From contig CANLLF010000002.1 in assembly GCA_947491935.1 (NCBI GenBank), forward strand, positions 124,001 through 188,000: a stretch of DNA of 64,000 nt. Direction: 5' to 3'. The translations under genes and the position numbers were made by a program. The DNA comes from an uncultured Roseicyclus sp. GTDB taxonomy: Bacteria > Pseudomonadota > Alphaproteobacteria > Rhodobacterales > Rhodobacteraceae. The notes beneath the pieces are model-generated. The model did not search any database. It was not told the DNA's origin and saw nothing but the letters and a program-made list of their open reading frames with translations. Each line of letters starts with the position of its first letter. The first letter of the stretch is position 1. Of the stretch, positions 46,638 to 54,569 are shown in pieces.

Positions 46638-47477
46638 GTGAGCGAGTTGATTGGAGCGATCCGTTCGGCCCTGTCGGAGACCGAAGCGCTCCCGGCCCAG
46701 AGCAATCATTTCGGCGTCACGTTTCGCCCCACATCCGGTATTCTAGCCGGCCATCTGGTGACGGCCTATCGCAGTGGTCGCGATCCGGACGTGCAGGAAT
46801 TGCTGGCGCGCCGTCACGACGCCTATATCGATTGCCTGCGCCTGGCCGGTATCCGCGTGCCCGATACTGCGTTCCGGCTTCTGGACGAGGCCGGATCGCA
46901 GAGGGCCGTGACTGTTCAACAGGCGGTCGATCATGACCGGATGCTTGTCACCATGATGCGCCGCTCAAGTGCCGAGGCCGCGCTTGGTCTGCTGGATCAG
47001 GTGGCGGCCGAGGTGGTGGAATTCTGGCGCCGGGTGGCGCAGCGCCCCGAACGGATCGGGTTCAACGCGCGCGTCGAGCGGTTCGCGATGGACGCGGACG
47101 GGCCGGTCTTTCTCGATACGTTCCCGCCGCTGATCTCCTACAATCGCGACGAGATCGGGCAGTTGATCCAGCGCTTCGCCGATAGCGGCCTGATCCGCGG
47201 GTTGGGGAAAATCCTGCCCGGCCGGGTGCGCGATTTTCAGGATCGCTGGTACACGCCCGCGGGGTCCCTCTCCACGCTGATCGACGGCGCTTTGCGCGTC
47301 CGGCCCAACGATCAGGGCCTGATCCTCGACTGGGCGGATGATTTTGCGTCGCGGCGCCTCGAAGGGCCGTGGCGCAATGCGGTGCAGGCCAATCTCGCCC
47401 GGCAGGAACGGCGCCTGCGCGCCGGTCCGCGCGGGTGGAGTGCGCTTGTCGGTGGCCGTGATCACCCCCATGCCTGA
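46638..47477 (+). CDS. Hypothetical kinase-like protein (DUF6206 type)
   Basis: A 279-residue protein starting with GTG (GGAGG at 46622-46626). The segment ERFAMDADGPVFLDTFPPLISYNR, with an Asp in a VFLDTFPP turn, recalls the metal-binding D-F-x motif of small-molecule kinases, and the helical flanks fit an aminoglycoside-phosphotransferase-like fold. No P-loop. It is 22 bp before trmL. Function unknown; the kinase link is by motif shape only. Confidence 0.65.
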   Translation: MSELIGAIRSALSETEALPAQSNHFGVTFRPTSGILAGHLVTAYRSGRDPDVQELLARRHDAYIDCLRLAGIRVPDTAFRLLDEAGSQRAVTVQQAVDHDRMLVTMMRRSSAEAALGLLDQVAAEVVEFWRRVAQRPERIGFNARVERFAMDADGPVFLDTFPPLISYNRDEIGQLIQRFADSGLIRGLGKILPGRVRDFQDRWYTPAGSLSTLIDGALRVRPNDQGLILDWADDFASRRLEGPWRNAVQANLARQERRLRAGPRGWSALVGGRDHPHA

Positions 47478-47499
47478 CGGGTCGGCCCCGACAGAGACC

Positions 47500-47958
47500 A
47501 TGAAAATCGTGCTGGTGCACCCGGAGATCCCGGGCAATACGGGCACGATCGGGCGCACCTGCGTGGCGCTCGATCTGGAACTCATCCTGATCCACCCGTT
47601 GGGCTTCGACTTGTCGGAAAAGGCCGTGCGGCGCGCCGGGCTGGATTACTGGCAACATGTCCGGCTCAGCGAATACGAAAGCTGGTCCGCCTTCCTCGCC
47701 GATCGCGCGCCGCCGGACGACCACTTGTTCCTGTTCGAACAAGACGGCGCGGGGGGCACCGTTTATGCCCCGGATTATCCGCCCGAAGCCTATCTGATCT
47801 TCGGCAGGGAGACCAAGGGCCTGCCCGCCGAGATACTGGAGGGCCGGGCGGCACAAACCTTTCACCTGCCCATGCGCTCCCCCCATATCCGGTCGCTGAA
47901 CCTCGCAAATGCCGCCACGGCTGTGATCTACCAGGCGATGCGGGCATATCTGGAGTAG
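47500..47958 (+). CDS. trmL: tRNA (cytidine/uridine-34 2'-O)-methyltransferase TrmL
   Basis: A 152-residue SPOUT methyltransferase that 2'-O-methylates the wobble base of tRNA-Leu. It has the N-terminal motif LVHPEIPGNTGTIGRTCVA, the middle FGRETKGLP (SAM-knot) and the C-terminal LPMRSPHIRSLNLANAATAVIYQA. The start at 47500 (MKIVLVHPEI) is chosen over an ATG 30 bp upstream because it matches the compact family N-terminus. Confidence 0.93.
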   Translation: MKIVLVHPEIPGNTGTIGRTCVALDLELILIHPLGFDLSEKAVRRAGLDYWQHVRLSEYESWSAFLADRAPPDDHLFLFEQDGAGGTVYAPDYPPEAYLIFGRETKGLPAEILEGRAAQTFHLPMRSPHIRSLNLANAATAVIYQAMRAYLE

Positions 47959-48075
47959 CCCAATGCAAAGGCGCGCATGGTTTTCGAGGTGCCGGATCAA
48001 CCGGGCTGAACCCCATCCCATGTCGTGCTAGCGTGCGGGGAAACCTGCGCTCGCGCACAAGGGGATGGACAAGAC

Positions 48076-48390
48076 GTGCCAGACGAACAGAAGACGGAAT
48101 CGGCCCAGTCCGACAGGGATGCCCTGGCCGCAGAGGTGCGCGCGCTGCATCAGGAGCTCACCTTTCTGCGCAAACACAAGATGTTCCGCATCTATCAATC
48201 GGTGCCCCGGGCGATGTTTTTCAAACTCGCTTCCGGCATGGCCGTCGGGCTGGGAACGGTGATCGGGGCCACGTTCCTGTTGTCGATCATCGTCTGGGGG
48301 CTGAGCCAGATCGAGTTCCTGCCGATCATCGGCGAATGGGCGTCCCAGATTGCGCGTGAGATCGAGGCGACACTCAATCCGGGCGAATAG
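48076..48390 (+). CDS. DUF5665-type small membrane protein
   Basis: A 104-residue protein starting at GTG 48076, after AAGGGGA. A charged coiled-coil N-terminus (SDRDALAAEVRALHQELTFLRKHKMFRIYQ) leads to a glycine-rich membrane stretch (about 55-82; LASGMAVGLGTVIGATFLLSIIVWGL) and a short acidic tail. This layout matches the DUF5665 family; function unknown. Confidence 0.75.
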   Translation: MPDEQKTESAQSDRDALAAEVRALHQELTFLRKHKMFRIYQSVPRAMFFKLASGMAVGLGTVIGATFLLSIIVWGLSQIEFLPIIGEWASQIAREIEATLNPGE

Positions 48391-48470
48391 GTCGCGGCTG
48401 CTTGTGACGCGGGTCAATGCCCCTACATGAAACGGGAGCCCACACCCAATCCAAGTTGAGGAGAGCCGCC

Positions 48471-48719
48471 ATGCAATGTCCCGTCGATGGAACCACCCTT
48501 GTGATGACCGACCGCCAGGGGGTCGAGATCGATTATTGCCCGCAATGCCGGGGCGTCTGGCTGGATCGGGGCGAGTTGGACAAGATCGTCGAGCGCTCGG
48601 CCCCCGAAGCGCCGCGCGCGGCGGCTCCGGCCCCGCAATCCCGTGGCGGCTATGACGAGGGCCACGCCCCGCGCAAGAAACGCCGCGGATCGTTCCTGGA
48701 CGATATCTTCGACTTCTAG
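48471..48719 (+). CDS. Zinc-ribbon (zf-TFIIB type) small protein
   Basis: An 82-residue protein with an N-terminal zinc ribbon: CPVDG (Cys4) then CPQCRGVWLDRGELDKI, the CxxC-x-GVWLDRGE pattern of the TFIIB-like zinc-ribbon family. The C-terminal half is Pro/Ala- and basic-rich and ends SFLDDIFDF, as in many bacterial members. A regulatory or chaperone role is possible; function not established. Confidence 0.85.
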   Translation: MQCPVDGTTLVMTDRQGVEIDYCPQCRGVWLDRGELDKIVERSAPEAPRAAAPAPQSRGGYDEGHAPRKKRRGSFLDDIFDF

Positions 48720-48750
48720 GACACGGCTGGCGGGCCCTGCGCCCGCGGCC

Positions 48751-49851
48751 CTACCGATCCCGCAATAGCCGTTCGAACAGCGCAAAATATTGTGCGCCGA
48801 TCCGGTCCCACCGGTAATTTGCCTGCGCGATCCCCTGCATCTTCGCCCCTGCATGCTCCGGCAACGGCCCGCGCAGGAGGTGCGCCAAATCGGCACCATC
48901 ACCGAAGTAAGCGGCCGCATCGCGCGTCGTCTGGCGGTTGAAGACACAATCGAAGGCCAGGATCGGCAGGCCCAGATGCATCATCTCGACAAGCGCGGGG
49001 TTGGTGCCGCCCGCGGAATGGCCGTGCACATAGGCCCGCGCCCCGCGGCGGATCGCGTATCGCAGGTCCGGCGCGTGGACGGGATCCAGCAAACGAAGAT
49101 GCGGACGGTCCGCGAACCGCGCGCGCAACTTGCGGCCAAAGCGGCTGTCGCTCCAGTTACCAACGAAAACAAGCGGGCTTTGGCAGGCATCGAACGCCTG
49201 AAGAATCATCTCGGGATTGTTCTCCGGAACGATCCGGCAAAGCGCCAGGGCATAGTTTTCCGGCAACCCCTCCGTTAGCGCGCTGGCTCCCACCGGCGCT
49301 TGCGTCGCGTGGTCGCCGCCATAGGCGATAATCTCCGGCGTCACGCCATGGGCCTGCGACAGGTACTCGGCGATGGCGGGGTGATCGGCAATCACCGCAT
49401 CGGAATGGCGGACGGCCAGCGCCTCCAACCGCTTCAGGATCGCCTTGGCCGGGCCTGACCACTTACCGCGCCGCCATTCCAGACCATCCATATGGGTCAC
49501 GATCTTGGTGCGCCCGCGCGGCAGAAACGGGAACGCCATGGCCCCGGATACACCCAGCATCAGGGCAAGATCGACCTTCCGTCGGATCGCCTGGCGCAGC
49601 GTCGACGCATCATACAGCACGCTTGATGCACCATTGGCGCGGAGCGGCGAATAGATCAGATCGGCGGTCTCGAACCGGCGCGGATGGGTGCCATATGCCG
49701 GGCCGCTGCAAAAGACCGACAGACGTTCCGGCCGGCCTGCGGCGGCATGGTAGCGGACAAGATGCTCAGCAAGTGTTTCAAATCCTCCGTAATTCGCCGG
49801 TACGCCGACCGAGCCAAGAATGGCGATATGTGCCCGGTTTTCTTCCGTCAT
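48751..49851 (-). CDS. Glycosyltransferase, DUF1972/GT4-like (rhamnosyltransferase type)
   Basis: A 366-residue GT-B glycosyltransferase. The N-terminal ILGSVGVPANYGGFETLAEHLV is the DUF1972 signature seen in rhamnosyltransferase-like proteins of capsule and exopolysaccharide loci. The C-terminal AYVHGHSAGGTNPALVEMMHLGLPIL holds the donor-binding E-x7-E-like region. It is divergent from an initiating sugar transferase, so the two probably act in one surface-polysaccharide pathway. Confidence 0.88.
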   Translation of the reverse strand: MTEENRAHIAILGSVGVPANYGGFETLAEHLVRYHAAAGRPERLSVFCSGPAYGTHPRRFETADLIYSPLRANGASSVLYDASTLRQAIRRKVDLALMLGVSGAMAFPFLPRGRTKIVTHMDGLEWRRGKWSGPAKAILKRLEALAVRHSDAVIADHPAIAEYLSQAHGVTPEIIAYGGDHATQAPVGASALTEGLPENYALALCRIVPENNPEMILQAFDACQSPLVFVGNWSDSRFGRKLRARFADRPHLRLLDPVHAPDLRYAIRRGARAYVHGHSAGGTNPALVEMMHLGLPILAFDCVFNRQTTRDAAAYFGDGADLAHLLRGPLPEHAGAKMQGIAQANYRWDRIGAQYFALFERLLRDR

Positions 49852-50091
49852 TTCAGATCTTTACATGCTTTCTCGACGTTTTTCCGGGGTCAGGGACCGC
49901 GAAGAAGCTCAAAACAATGCGGCCATTCGGGGGCCAATAGCGAAAACTAGCGCAAATCCTCTTTGCGAGGGGTTAACCAGATGTTCAGCGCGCCCCGATT
50001 ACGAAATCGGCCTGTCAGATCGAGCATCGGAGTGCGCGGCTGATGCGAAACCCCGCCCGTGACCGGTCGGGGCACTGGCTTGGGGAATACC

Positions 50092-50757
50092 ATGACGATT
50101 GTGCCTGATTTTGATCAGACCATCGCGCGTCCGGTCCGATGGACGAACCGGCGCCGGGATACGGTTGGCGGCTCAGGGTTCTATTGGCGGGCCAAGCCGA
50201 TAATCGACGTGATCGGCGCCCTGGTTCTTCTGCCCGCCGTGGCCAGTCTGGCGGCTCTGCTTTGCGTGCTCAACCCGCTCTTCAATCGAGGGCCGGTGTT
50301 CTACCGGCAGGAGCGGATGGGCCAAAACCGGGCCCCGTTCACAGCGCTCAAGTTCCGAACCATGGCCGTCACGGCCCATGAACGCGGCCCCCGCGACCTT
50401 GTGGAAGCGGACCGCATCACGGCGCTTGGTGGGCTGCTGCGCCGGACCGGGCTCGATGAACTCCCGCAGGCGATCAACATCCTGCGCGGCGAGATGAGCC
50501 TGATCGGCCCGCGCCCGGATTGCCTGCACCACGCCCAAATCTACCTCAACGAAATTCCCGATTACCGCCATCGCCTCCACGTCCGTCCGGGGCTCAGCGG
50601 GCTGGCGCAGGTCAAGCTCGGCTATGCAGTTGGTGTGGAGGCGACGCGGGCAAAGGCGCAGGTGGATCTGGAATACATCGCCAAGGCGGGCTTCGCCCTC
50701 GACGCCTACGTGGCGTGGTGGACTTTCGTGACGGTGATCACGGGCGGTGGGGATTAG
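50092..50757 (+). CDS. Undecaprenyl-phosphate sugar phosphotransferase (bacterial sugar transferase)
   Basis: A 221-residue initiating transferase of the ExoY/EpsL size class, with one N-terminal membrane helix (about 30-55; IIDVIGALVLLPAVASLAALLCVLNPL) and the cytoplasmic catalytic domain: GPVFYRQERMGQNRAPFTALKFRTM, RRTGLDELPQAINILRGEMSLIGPRPD and the C-terminal DLEYIAKAGFALDAYVAWWTFV. It lacks the extra N-terminal domain of WcaJ-type enzymes. The ATG at 50092 is used; a GTG at 50059 is possible. Confidence 0.9.
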   Translation: MTIVPDFDQTIARPVRWTNRRRDTVGGSGFYWRAKPIIDVIGALVLLPAVASLAALLCVLNPLFNRGPVFYRQERMGQNRAPFTALKFRTMAVTAHERGPRDLVEADRITALGGLLRRTGLDELPQAINILRGEMSLIGPRPDCLHHAQIYLNEIPDYRHRLHVRPGLSGLAQVKLGYAVGVEATRAKAQVDLEYIAKAGFALDAYVAWWTFVTVITGGGD

Positions 50758-50790
50758 GCGGATGCCCTGATCACCCGGCGCGGGCGAGCC

Positions 50791-51531
50791 TCATGCGCTG
50801 AAGAACGTGCACGTCCCATCGGGATCGACGCGAGCTGCCGTCAATCGGCCACCATAGACGGCGCCGGTATCCACCGCGATCCGACCGACCTCGGCAAAGG
50901 GGGCGTCAAACGGCTGATGCCCGAAGGCCACCCATTGCCCGTCGCGGCGCTGCTTTTTCAGGAACCGTTCGGCCCCCCAGACAAGCGCCAGATCGTCCTG
51001 GGCATCCATGGCCACAGCCGGATCAGCCCCCGCATGGACAACCCAAAGCGTGCCGGATTGCCACGATGTCGCCAGCCCCGCGACCCAGTCCACGAGTTCC
51101 TGCCCCATCGCGTCGCGCAAGTCCGCGGCCAGCGCCAGAAGCTCGTCGGAGGAGGTAAGATCAACCGTCGAGGCGTTCGGCACATCGAAACTCGTCAGCG
51201 TCTGCAACCCGCCATGATGCAGCCAGCGTTTGGCCCGTCCGGTCGGGTTCTCAAGGAAATCAAGCATCATCCGCTCATGGTTGCCCATCAGCGCGCCGAC
51301 CAAATCCGGATGGTTCCGGTTCGCCTGCGCCACGAAGCGCAGAACATCGGCACTGGCGGCGCCGCGATCAACGTAATCCCCCACAAACACAATCCGACAC
51401 GCCACATCCGTCGCGGCTGCAATATCGTCATCGATCTGCCGCAGGAGCGCGCCAAGCTGTTCGATGCAACCGTGGATATCGCCGACCACGTAGACCCGGT
51501 CTTTCGGTGCAGGTGGCTGCCAGCGCGGCAT
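50791..51531 (-). CDS. Calcineurin-like metallophosphoesterase
   Basis: A 246-residue phosphoesterase with motifs YVVGDIHGCIEQL (about 15-27), IVFVGDYVDRGAAS and ALMGNHERMM, the GDxHG, GDxxDRG and GNHE set of serine/threonine-phosphatase-like enzymes, plus a C-terminal GHQPFDAP. It resembles bacterial PrpA/B-type phosphatases; protein, nucleotide or Ap4A substrates are all possible. Confidence 0.9.
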   Translation of the reverse strand: MPRWQPPAPKDRVYVVGDIHGCIEQLGALLRQIDDDIAAATDVACRIVFVGDYVDRGAASADVLRFVAQANRNHPDLVGALMGNHERMMLDFLENPTGRAKRWLHHGGLQTLTSFDVPNASTVDLTSSDELLALAADLRDAMGQELVDWVAGLATSWQSGTLWVVHAGADPAVAMDAQDDLALVWGAERFLKKQRRDGQWVAFGHQPFDAPFAEVGRIAVDTGAVYGGRLTAARVDPDGTCTFFSA

Positions 51532-51726
51532 GATTCTCTTCCTTCAAATACGCAACTCTCCCTAACCCGCGCCCGGTCGGATTGCATCTGCCGCTTGAAG
51601 CGCGCCGCTACTATTGTTGCGTCTGGTGAACACCCCATGAACGTGTCTTTATGCACGCGGTCGGCGGGTCAACACGGCCGCAGCCTGACGCGATGCTCCG
51701 CACGCATCAGCAGGGCGGGCCGACCG

Positions 51727-52275
51727 CTACATCATTTCGCAAGGCAGGTGGGCCGATGCCGGCAGGGCCGCGTAGGTGACGCCGCCGATATCATGGCGTC
51801 CGGTCGCTTTCGCGTGGGCGTCAATCGCCCGCCGCAGGGCGTCTTCACCCAGATACGGGCGCAGGGCCTCCAGATCCAGAAGCGCGCGGCAAGCCGAAAC
51901 CGCCTGTATCGGGCCGCCCGATGCCGCATCTGCCCCATGGGGCACAATCCCGTAATCCGCCCTATCCCCCGGATCCGCGCGCAGGAGGGCACAGGACAGC
52001 GCCGCGCGCGCCTCCCGCAGCCGGGCTTCATTGGGCGCGAATTGCGCTTCCGCCACGGCCAAATCCTGCGTCAACGCCTGCACCTCCCGTTGACGTCCGA
52101 TGCTCAAGTCGGCTTGCAGATTGGCCAGATGATCCAGCGCGTCGGCGGCCTGGCCCATTGTCAGTGACGGATAGTCCGCCAACGCCGTCGCCCGCGCCAC
52201 ATATCGTTCGGTCCGCAGGGCCAGAAGGGCGGGAGAGGCGTCAGTTGCAGGCGTATTGGACAAATCGTTGGGCAT
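51727..52275 (-). CDS. Hypothetical protein
   Basis: A 182-residue cytoplasmic protein with no recognised domain. Residues about 45-95 are strongly helical (DALDHLANLQADLSIGRQREVQALTQDLAVAEAQFAPNEARLREARAAL), suggesting a coiled coil. The remainder is Ala/Gly-rich. Conserved context is unknown. It and the next two genes face the same way. Confidence 0.5.
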   Translation of the reverse strand: MPNDLSNTPATDASPALLALRTERYVARATALADYPSLTMGQAADALDHLANLQADLSIGRQREVQALTQDLAVAEAQFAPNEARLREARAALSCALLRADPGDRADYGIVPHGADAASGGPIQAVSACRALLDLEALRPYLGEDALRRAIDAHAKATGRHDIGGVTYAALPASAHLPCEMM

Positions 52276-52323
52276 GTCCCGACACTCCGGCGATTCCGGT
52301 TAACGGTCGGTTACCGGAGCCCA

Positions 52324-52770
52324 TCAAACTGTCGGTGTCGCACCGCAATTGCGGAAGGCCTCAACGGCCGGGGCGGCGCCATCCAGCGACACGCTCAGCG
52401 CCGCTTCGCCGCTGAATCCGGTGGCCGTCTCGTTCCGGGCAAGCCCGTTCAGAACGTTACCAAACCCCCGATCCGACACGCTCAGCGATTGCCGGTCGGG
52501 GCTCAGCACATGGCGATCGGTGGTGATGGTATTGGGGGCCTCGCCGCTGAACAAGATCCCGAAACTCCCCGCAACGGGCCATGGATCGGGCCCCGTCAGG
52601 GTGATCGTGTAAAGCGGCACCGCCGGATCGAAGGTCAGCCGGACGGCCACATCTCCCTCGCTATGGGTCAGGATACACAGCGGGCCGTCGACCTGCACAT
52701 CCCAAGCCCATGCCATCGACGGGATGGCAACAAGCGCGGCGGCGATGGTCGATAGGCGGTACGATCTCAT
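52324..52770 (-). CDS. Secreted hypothetical protein
   Basis: A 148-residue protein with a Sec signal peptide (about 1-22, AIPSMAWAWD). The mature part is beta-rich and contains a Cys near the start (GPLCILTH) and near the end (FRNCGATPTV), able to form one disulfide. It resembles small periplasmic proteins of Rhodobacteraceae of unknown function; no family name assigned. Confidence 0.6.
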   Translation of the reverse strand: MRSYRLSTIAAALVAIPSMAWAWDVQVDGPLCILTHSEGDVAVRLTFDPAVPLYTITLTGPDPWPVAGSFGILFSGEAPNTITTDRHVLSPDRQSLSVSDRGFGNVLNGLARNETATGFSGEAALSVSLDGAAPAVEAFRNCGATPTV

Positions 52771-52852
52771 TCCCGGCTCCCCTTTAGGCTTGGGGAAAGA
52801 CTAGGGCGTGCGCCGCTATCGGCCAATACCGCGTGCGACTGCGCCGGTCTGG

Positions 52853-53380
52853 TCAGGTCTCGCCCAGATATTCCAGCTCATCGTCGTCAAAGGCGTCCTC
52901 GAACACGTCATCGGTCCGGTCATCCGGGACAATCGTCTGCATCTCGCGGCGGGCGCTTGGCTCGCGCCAGGCCAAGCCACCGGGGAAGATCAGGATCATC
53001 GTCGCGATCAGCGCGAGGGCCGAGGCGATGGGCCAGAACAGGCCCGAAACATCCTGCGCCAGCACGCCGTCCAGCGCCGCACCGGCCAGGAACAGCCCGC
53101 CGATCACGGCAAGGCACCACGCGCCGCCGATGATCTGGAACGGCACGCGCAGGACGGTTGGCACCGTGCGATGCATCATCCGGTCATGGTATTGCGGCAG
53201 CAGGAAGAACAGCGTCATCGTCAGGCAGAACAGGGCCGATCCCGCGCCGAATTGTGCCGCCGGTCCAAGACCCGGCCAGCCGACGCTGATCCCCGCGATC
53301 CACGCGACGGACGCGATCAGGCCCAACACGCCGACAACGCGCGCCAGCAGGTCGCTCAGAAGCAGGCTCCAATTCATCAC
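52853..53380 (-). CDS. Small multi-pass membrane protein (paralogue of 54570-55694)
   Basis: A 175-residue protein with four membrane segments (about 12-30, 45-60, 80-98, 112-130) and an acidic tail (DDVFEDAFDDDELEYL). Its beginning MNWSLLLSDLLARVVGVLGL and the motifs TLFFLLPQYHDRM and LAWREP recur in the protein at 54570-55694 (MKWDLFVSDIFARFIGAVGL, LFLLPNVHDRF, LAWREP). The pair flanks the genes at 53501 and 54028. Function unknown. Confidence 0.6.
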   Translation of the reverse strand: MMNWSLLLSDLLARVVGVLGLIASVAWIAGISVGWPGLGPAAQFGAGSALFCLTMTLFFLLPQYHDRMMHRTVPTVLRVPFQIIGGAWCLAVIGGLFLAGAALDGVLAQDVSGLFWPIASALALIATMILIFPGGLAWREPSARREMQTIVPDDRTDDVFEDAFDDDELEYLGET

Positions 53381-53500
53381 ACACCTCGATACAGCCGCAG
53401 ATCACCGGTGTATCGCACGGCTTTTTGGCATTTTTTGGGCGGCACGACGCGGGCCCGGCGTGGCCTTGCGATCCGGCCTGCCGTGGGCAAGGGTGCCTTC

Positions 53501-53854
53501 ATGACGCGCGATGACTTCAACACGTTCTGCGGCAGCCTCAAGGCGACGTCCCATGTGGTGCAATGGGGCAATTCTGATGTCTGGAAGGTGGGCGGCAAGC
53601 TCTTTGCGGTCGGCGGGTGGAACGACGGGAAGGACGCCTTCACCTTCAAGGTGGGGGATGTGGCGTTCGAAGTGCTGCCCGAGCAGCCGGGGATCCGGCC
53701 CGCGCCGTATCTGGCCTCGAGGGGGATGAAATGGGTGCAGGTTTATGAGCCGGGCGCCATGAGCGAGGCGAGCCTGCGGGAGCATATCGAGGCGAGCTAC
53801 GATATGGCGGTGGGCAAGCTGACCAAGAAGCTGAGGGCGGAACTGGGGGTCTGA
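53501..53854 (+). CDS. MmcQ/YjbR family DNA-binding-like protein
   Basis: A 117-residue protein of the MmcQ/YjbR fold: TRDDFNTFCGSLKATSHVVQWGNSDVWKVGGKLFAVGGW, then YLASRGMKWVQVYEPGAMSEASLREHIEASYDMAVGKLTKKLR. Members bind DNA in a CyaY-like fold, but cellular roles are unclear. The start at 53501 is the ATG before the domain; the frame runs far upstream without protein-like sequence. Confidence 0.88.
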   Translation: MTRDDFNTFCGSLKATSHVVQWGNSDVWKVGGKLFAVGGWNDGKDAFTFKVGDVAFEVLPEQPGIRPAPYLASRGMKWVQVYEPGAMSEASLREHIEASYDMAVGKLTKKLRAELGV

Positions 53855-53860
53855 GCGATC

Positions 53861-53878
53861 TTGTGCAAGCTTGCACAA
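53861..53878. repeat. Perfect 18-bp palindrome
   Basis: TTGTGCAAGCTTGCACAA is its own reverse complement and begins 6 bp after the YjbR-family stop. With no loop bases it looks more like a dimeric regulator's site than a terminator. An AT-rich stretch with a TTTA-N7-TTAA motif (53920-53934) follows, upstream of the gene at 54028. Confidence 0.6.
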
Positions 53879-54027
53879 AGGATCCAAGTATCTGAATATG
53901 AGCGAAAAATAGATTTTCGTTTACCTTTGGTTAAGCATGCATAGTGGCTTGGCAGGATAGTCACCGCTCATGATGCCTGTGGGGGAGACACCTTAACCCC
54001 GCCAATGCGACCCGATAGGCCGGCCTG

Positions 54028-54522
54028 ATGTCAAACCTGTCCGATACCGCCATTCTTGCCGTTGCGGGCCTATGCTTCGCGGTGCTGCTCCTGGTCCTTG
54101 TCCTCCGCAGGCGCAAGGGGCGGGGCAGGCCAGTGGTTATCGACGGCTCCAACGTCATGCATTGGGACGGGGAGGAGCCGAAACTCCGCACCGTTCAAAC
54201 TGTCGTTGAGGCCCTCAAGTCGATGGGGTTTGAGCCCGGTGTCGTGTTCGATGCCAACGCGGGCTACAAGCTGGTGGGGCGCTATCTCGACGACCGGCAC
54301 TTCGCCAGACTTTTGAACTTGCCCGCTGATCGCGTGTTGGTGGTGCCGAAAGGACAGCCCGCCGACCCCACGATCCTGGCCGCCGCGCGGGATGTGGGCG
54401 GGAAGGTTGTGACGAATGACCGGTTCCTAGATTGGGCGGGGGATTTCCCGGAGGTAGCGGAGCAGGGGCACCTGGTGCGGGGCGGGTATCGGGATGGGGA
54501 GGTGTGGCTGGATGATGATTAG
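54028..54522 (+). CDS. Membrane-anchored NYN/Zc3h12a-like ribonuclease-domain protein
   Basis: A 164-residue protein: one N-terminal membrane helix (about 8-27; AILAVAGLCFAVLLLVLVL), a basic RRRKGRGR stop-transfer, then a NYN/PIN-like nuclease domain. Acidic motifs fit metal binding: VVIDGSNVMHWDG (about 36-48), VVFDANAG, PADPTILAAARDVGG and VVTNDRFLDW. This domain resembles the Zc3h12a (Regnase) RNase domain. Inner-membrane anchoring with a cytoplasmic catalytic domain is inferred from the positive residues after the helix. Confidence 0.8.
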   Translation: MSNLSDTAILAVAGLCFAVLLLVLVLRRRKGRGRPVVIDGSNVMHWDGEEPKLRTVQTVVEALKSMGFEPGVVFDANAGYKLVGRYLDDRHFARLLNLPADRVLVVPKGQPADPTILAAARDVGGKVVTNDRFLDWAGDFPEVAEQGHLVRGGYRDGEVWLDDD

Positions 54523-54569
54523 ATTCAGCCGAGGGCCGGATCCACGATCCACCCAAAGCAATGCTGCCT

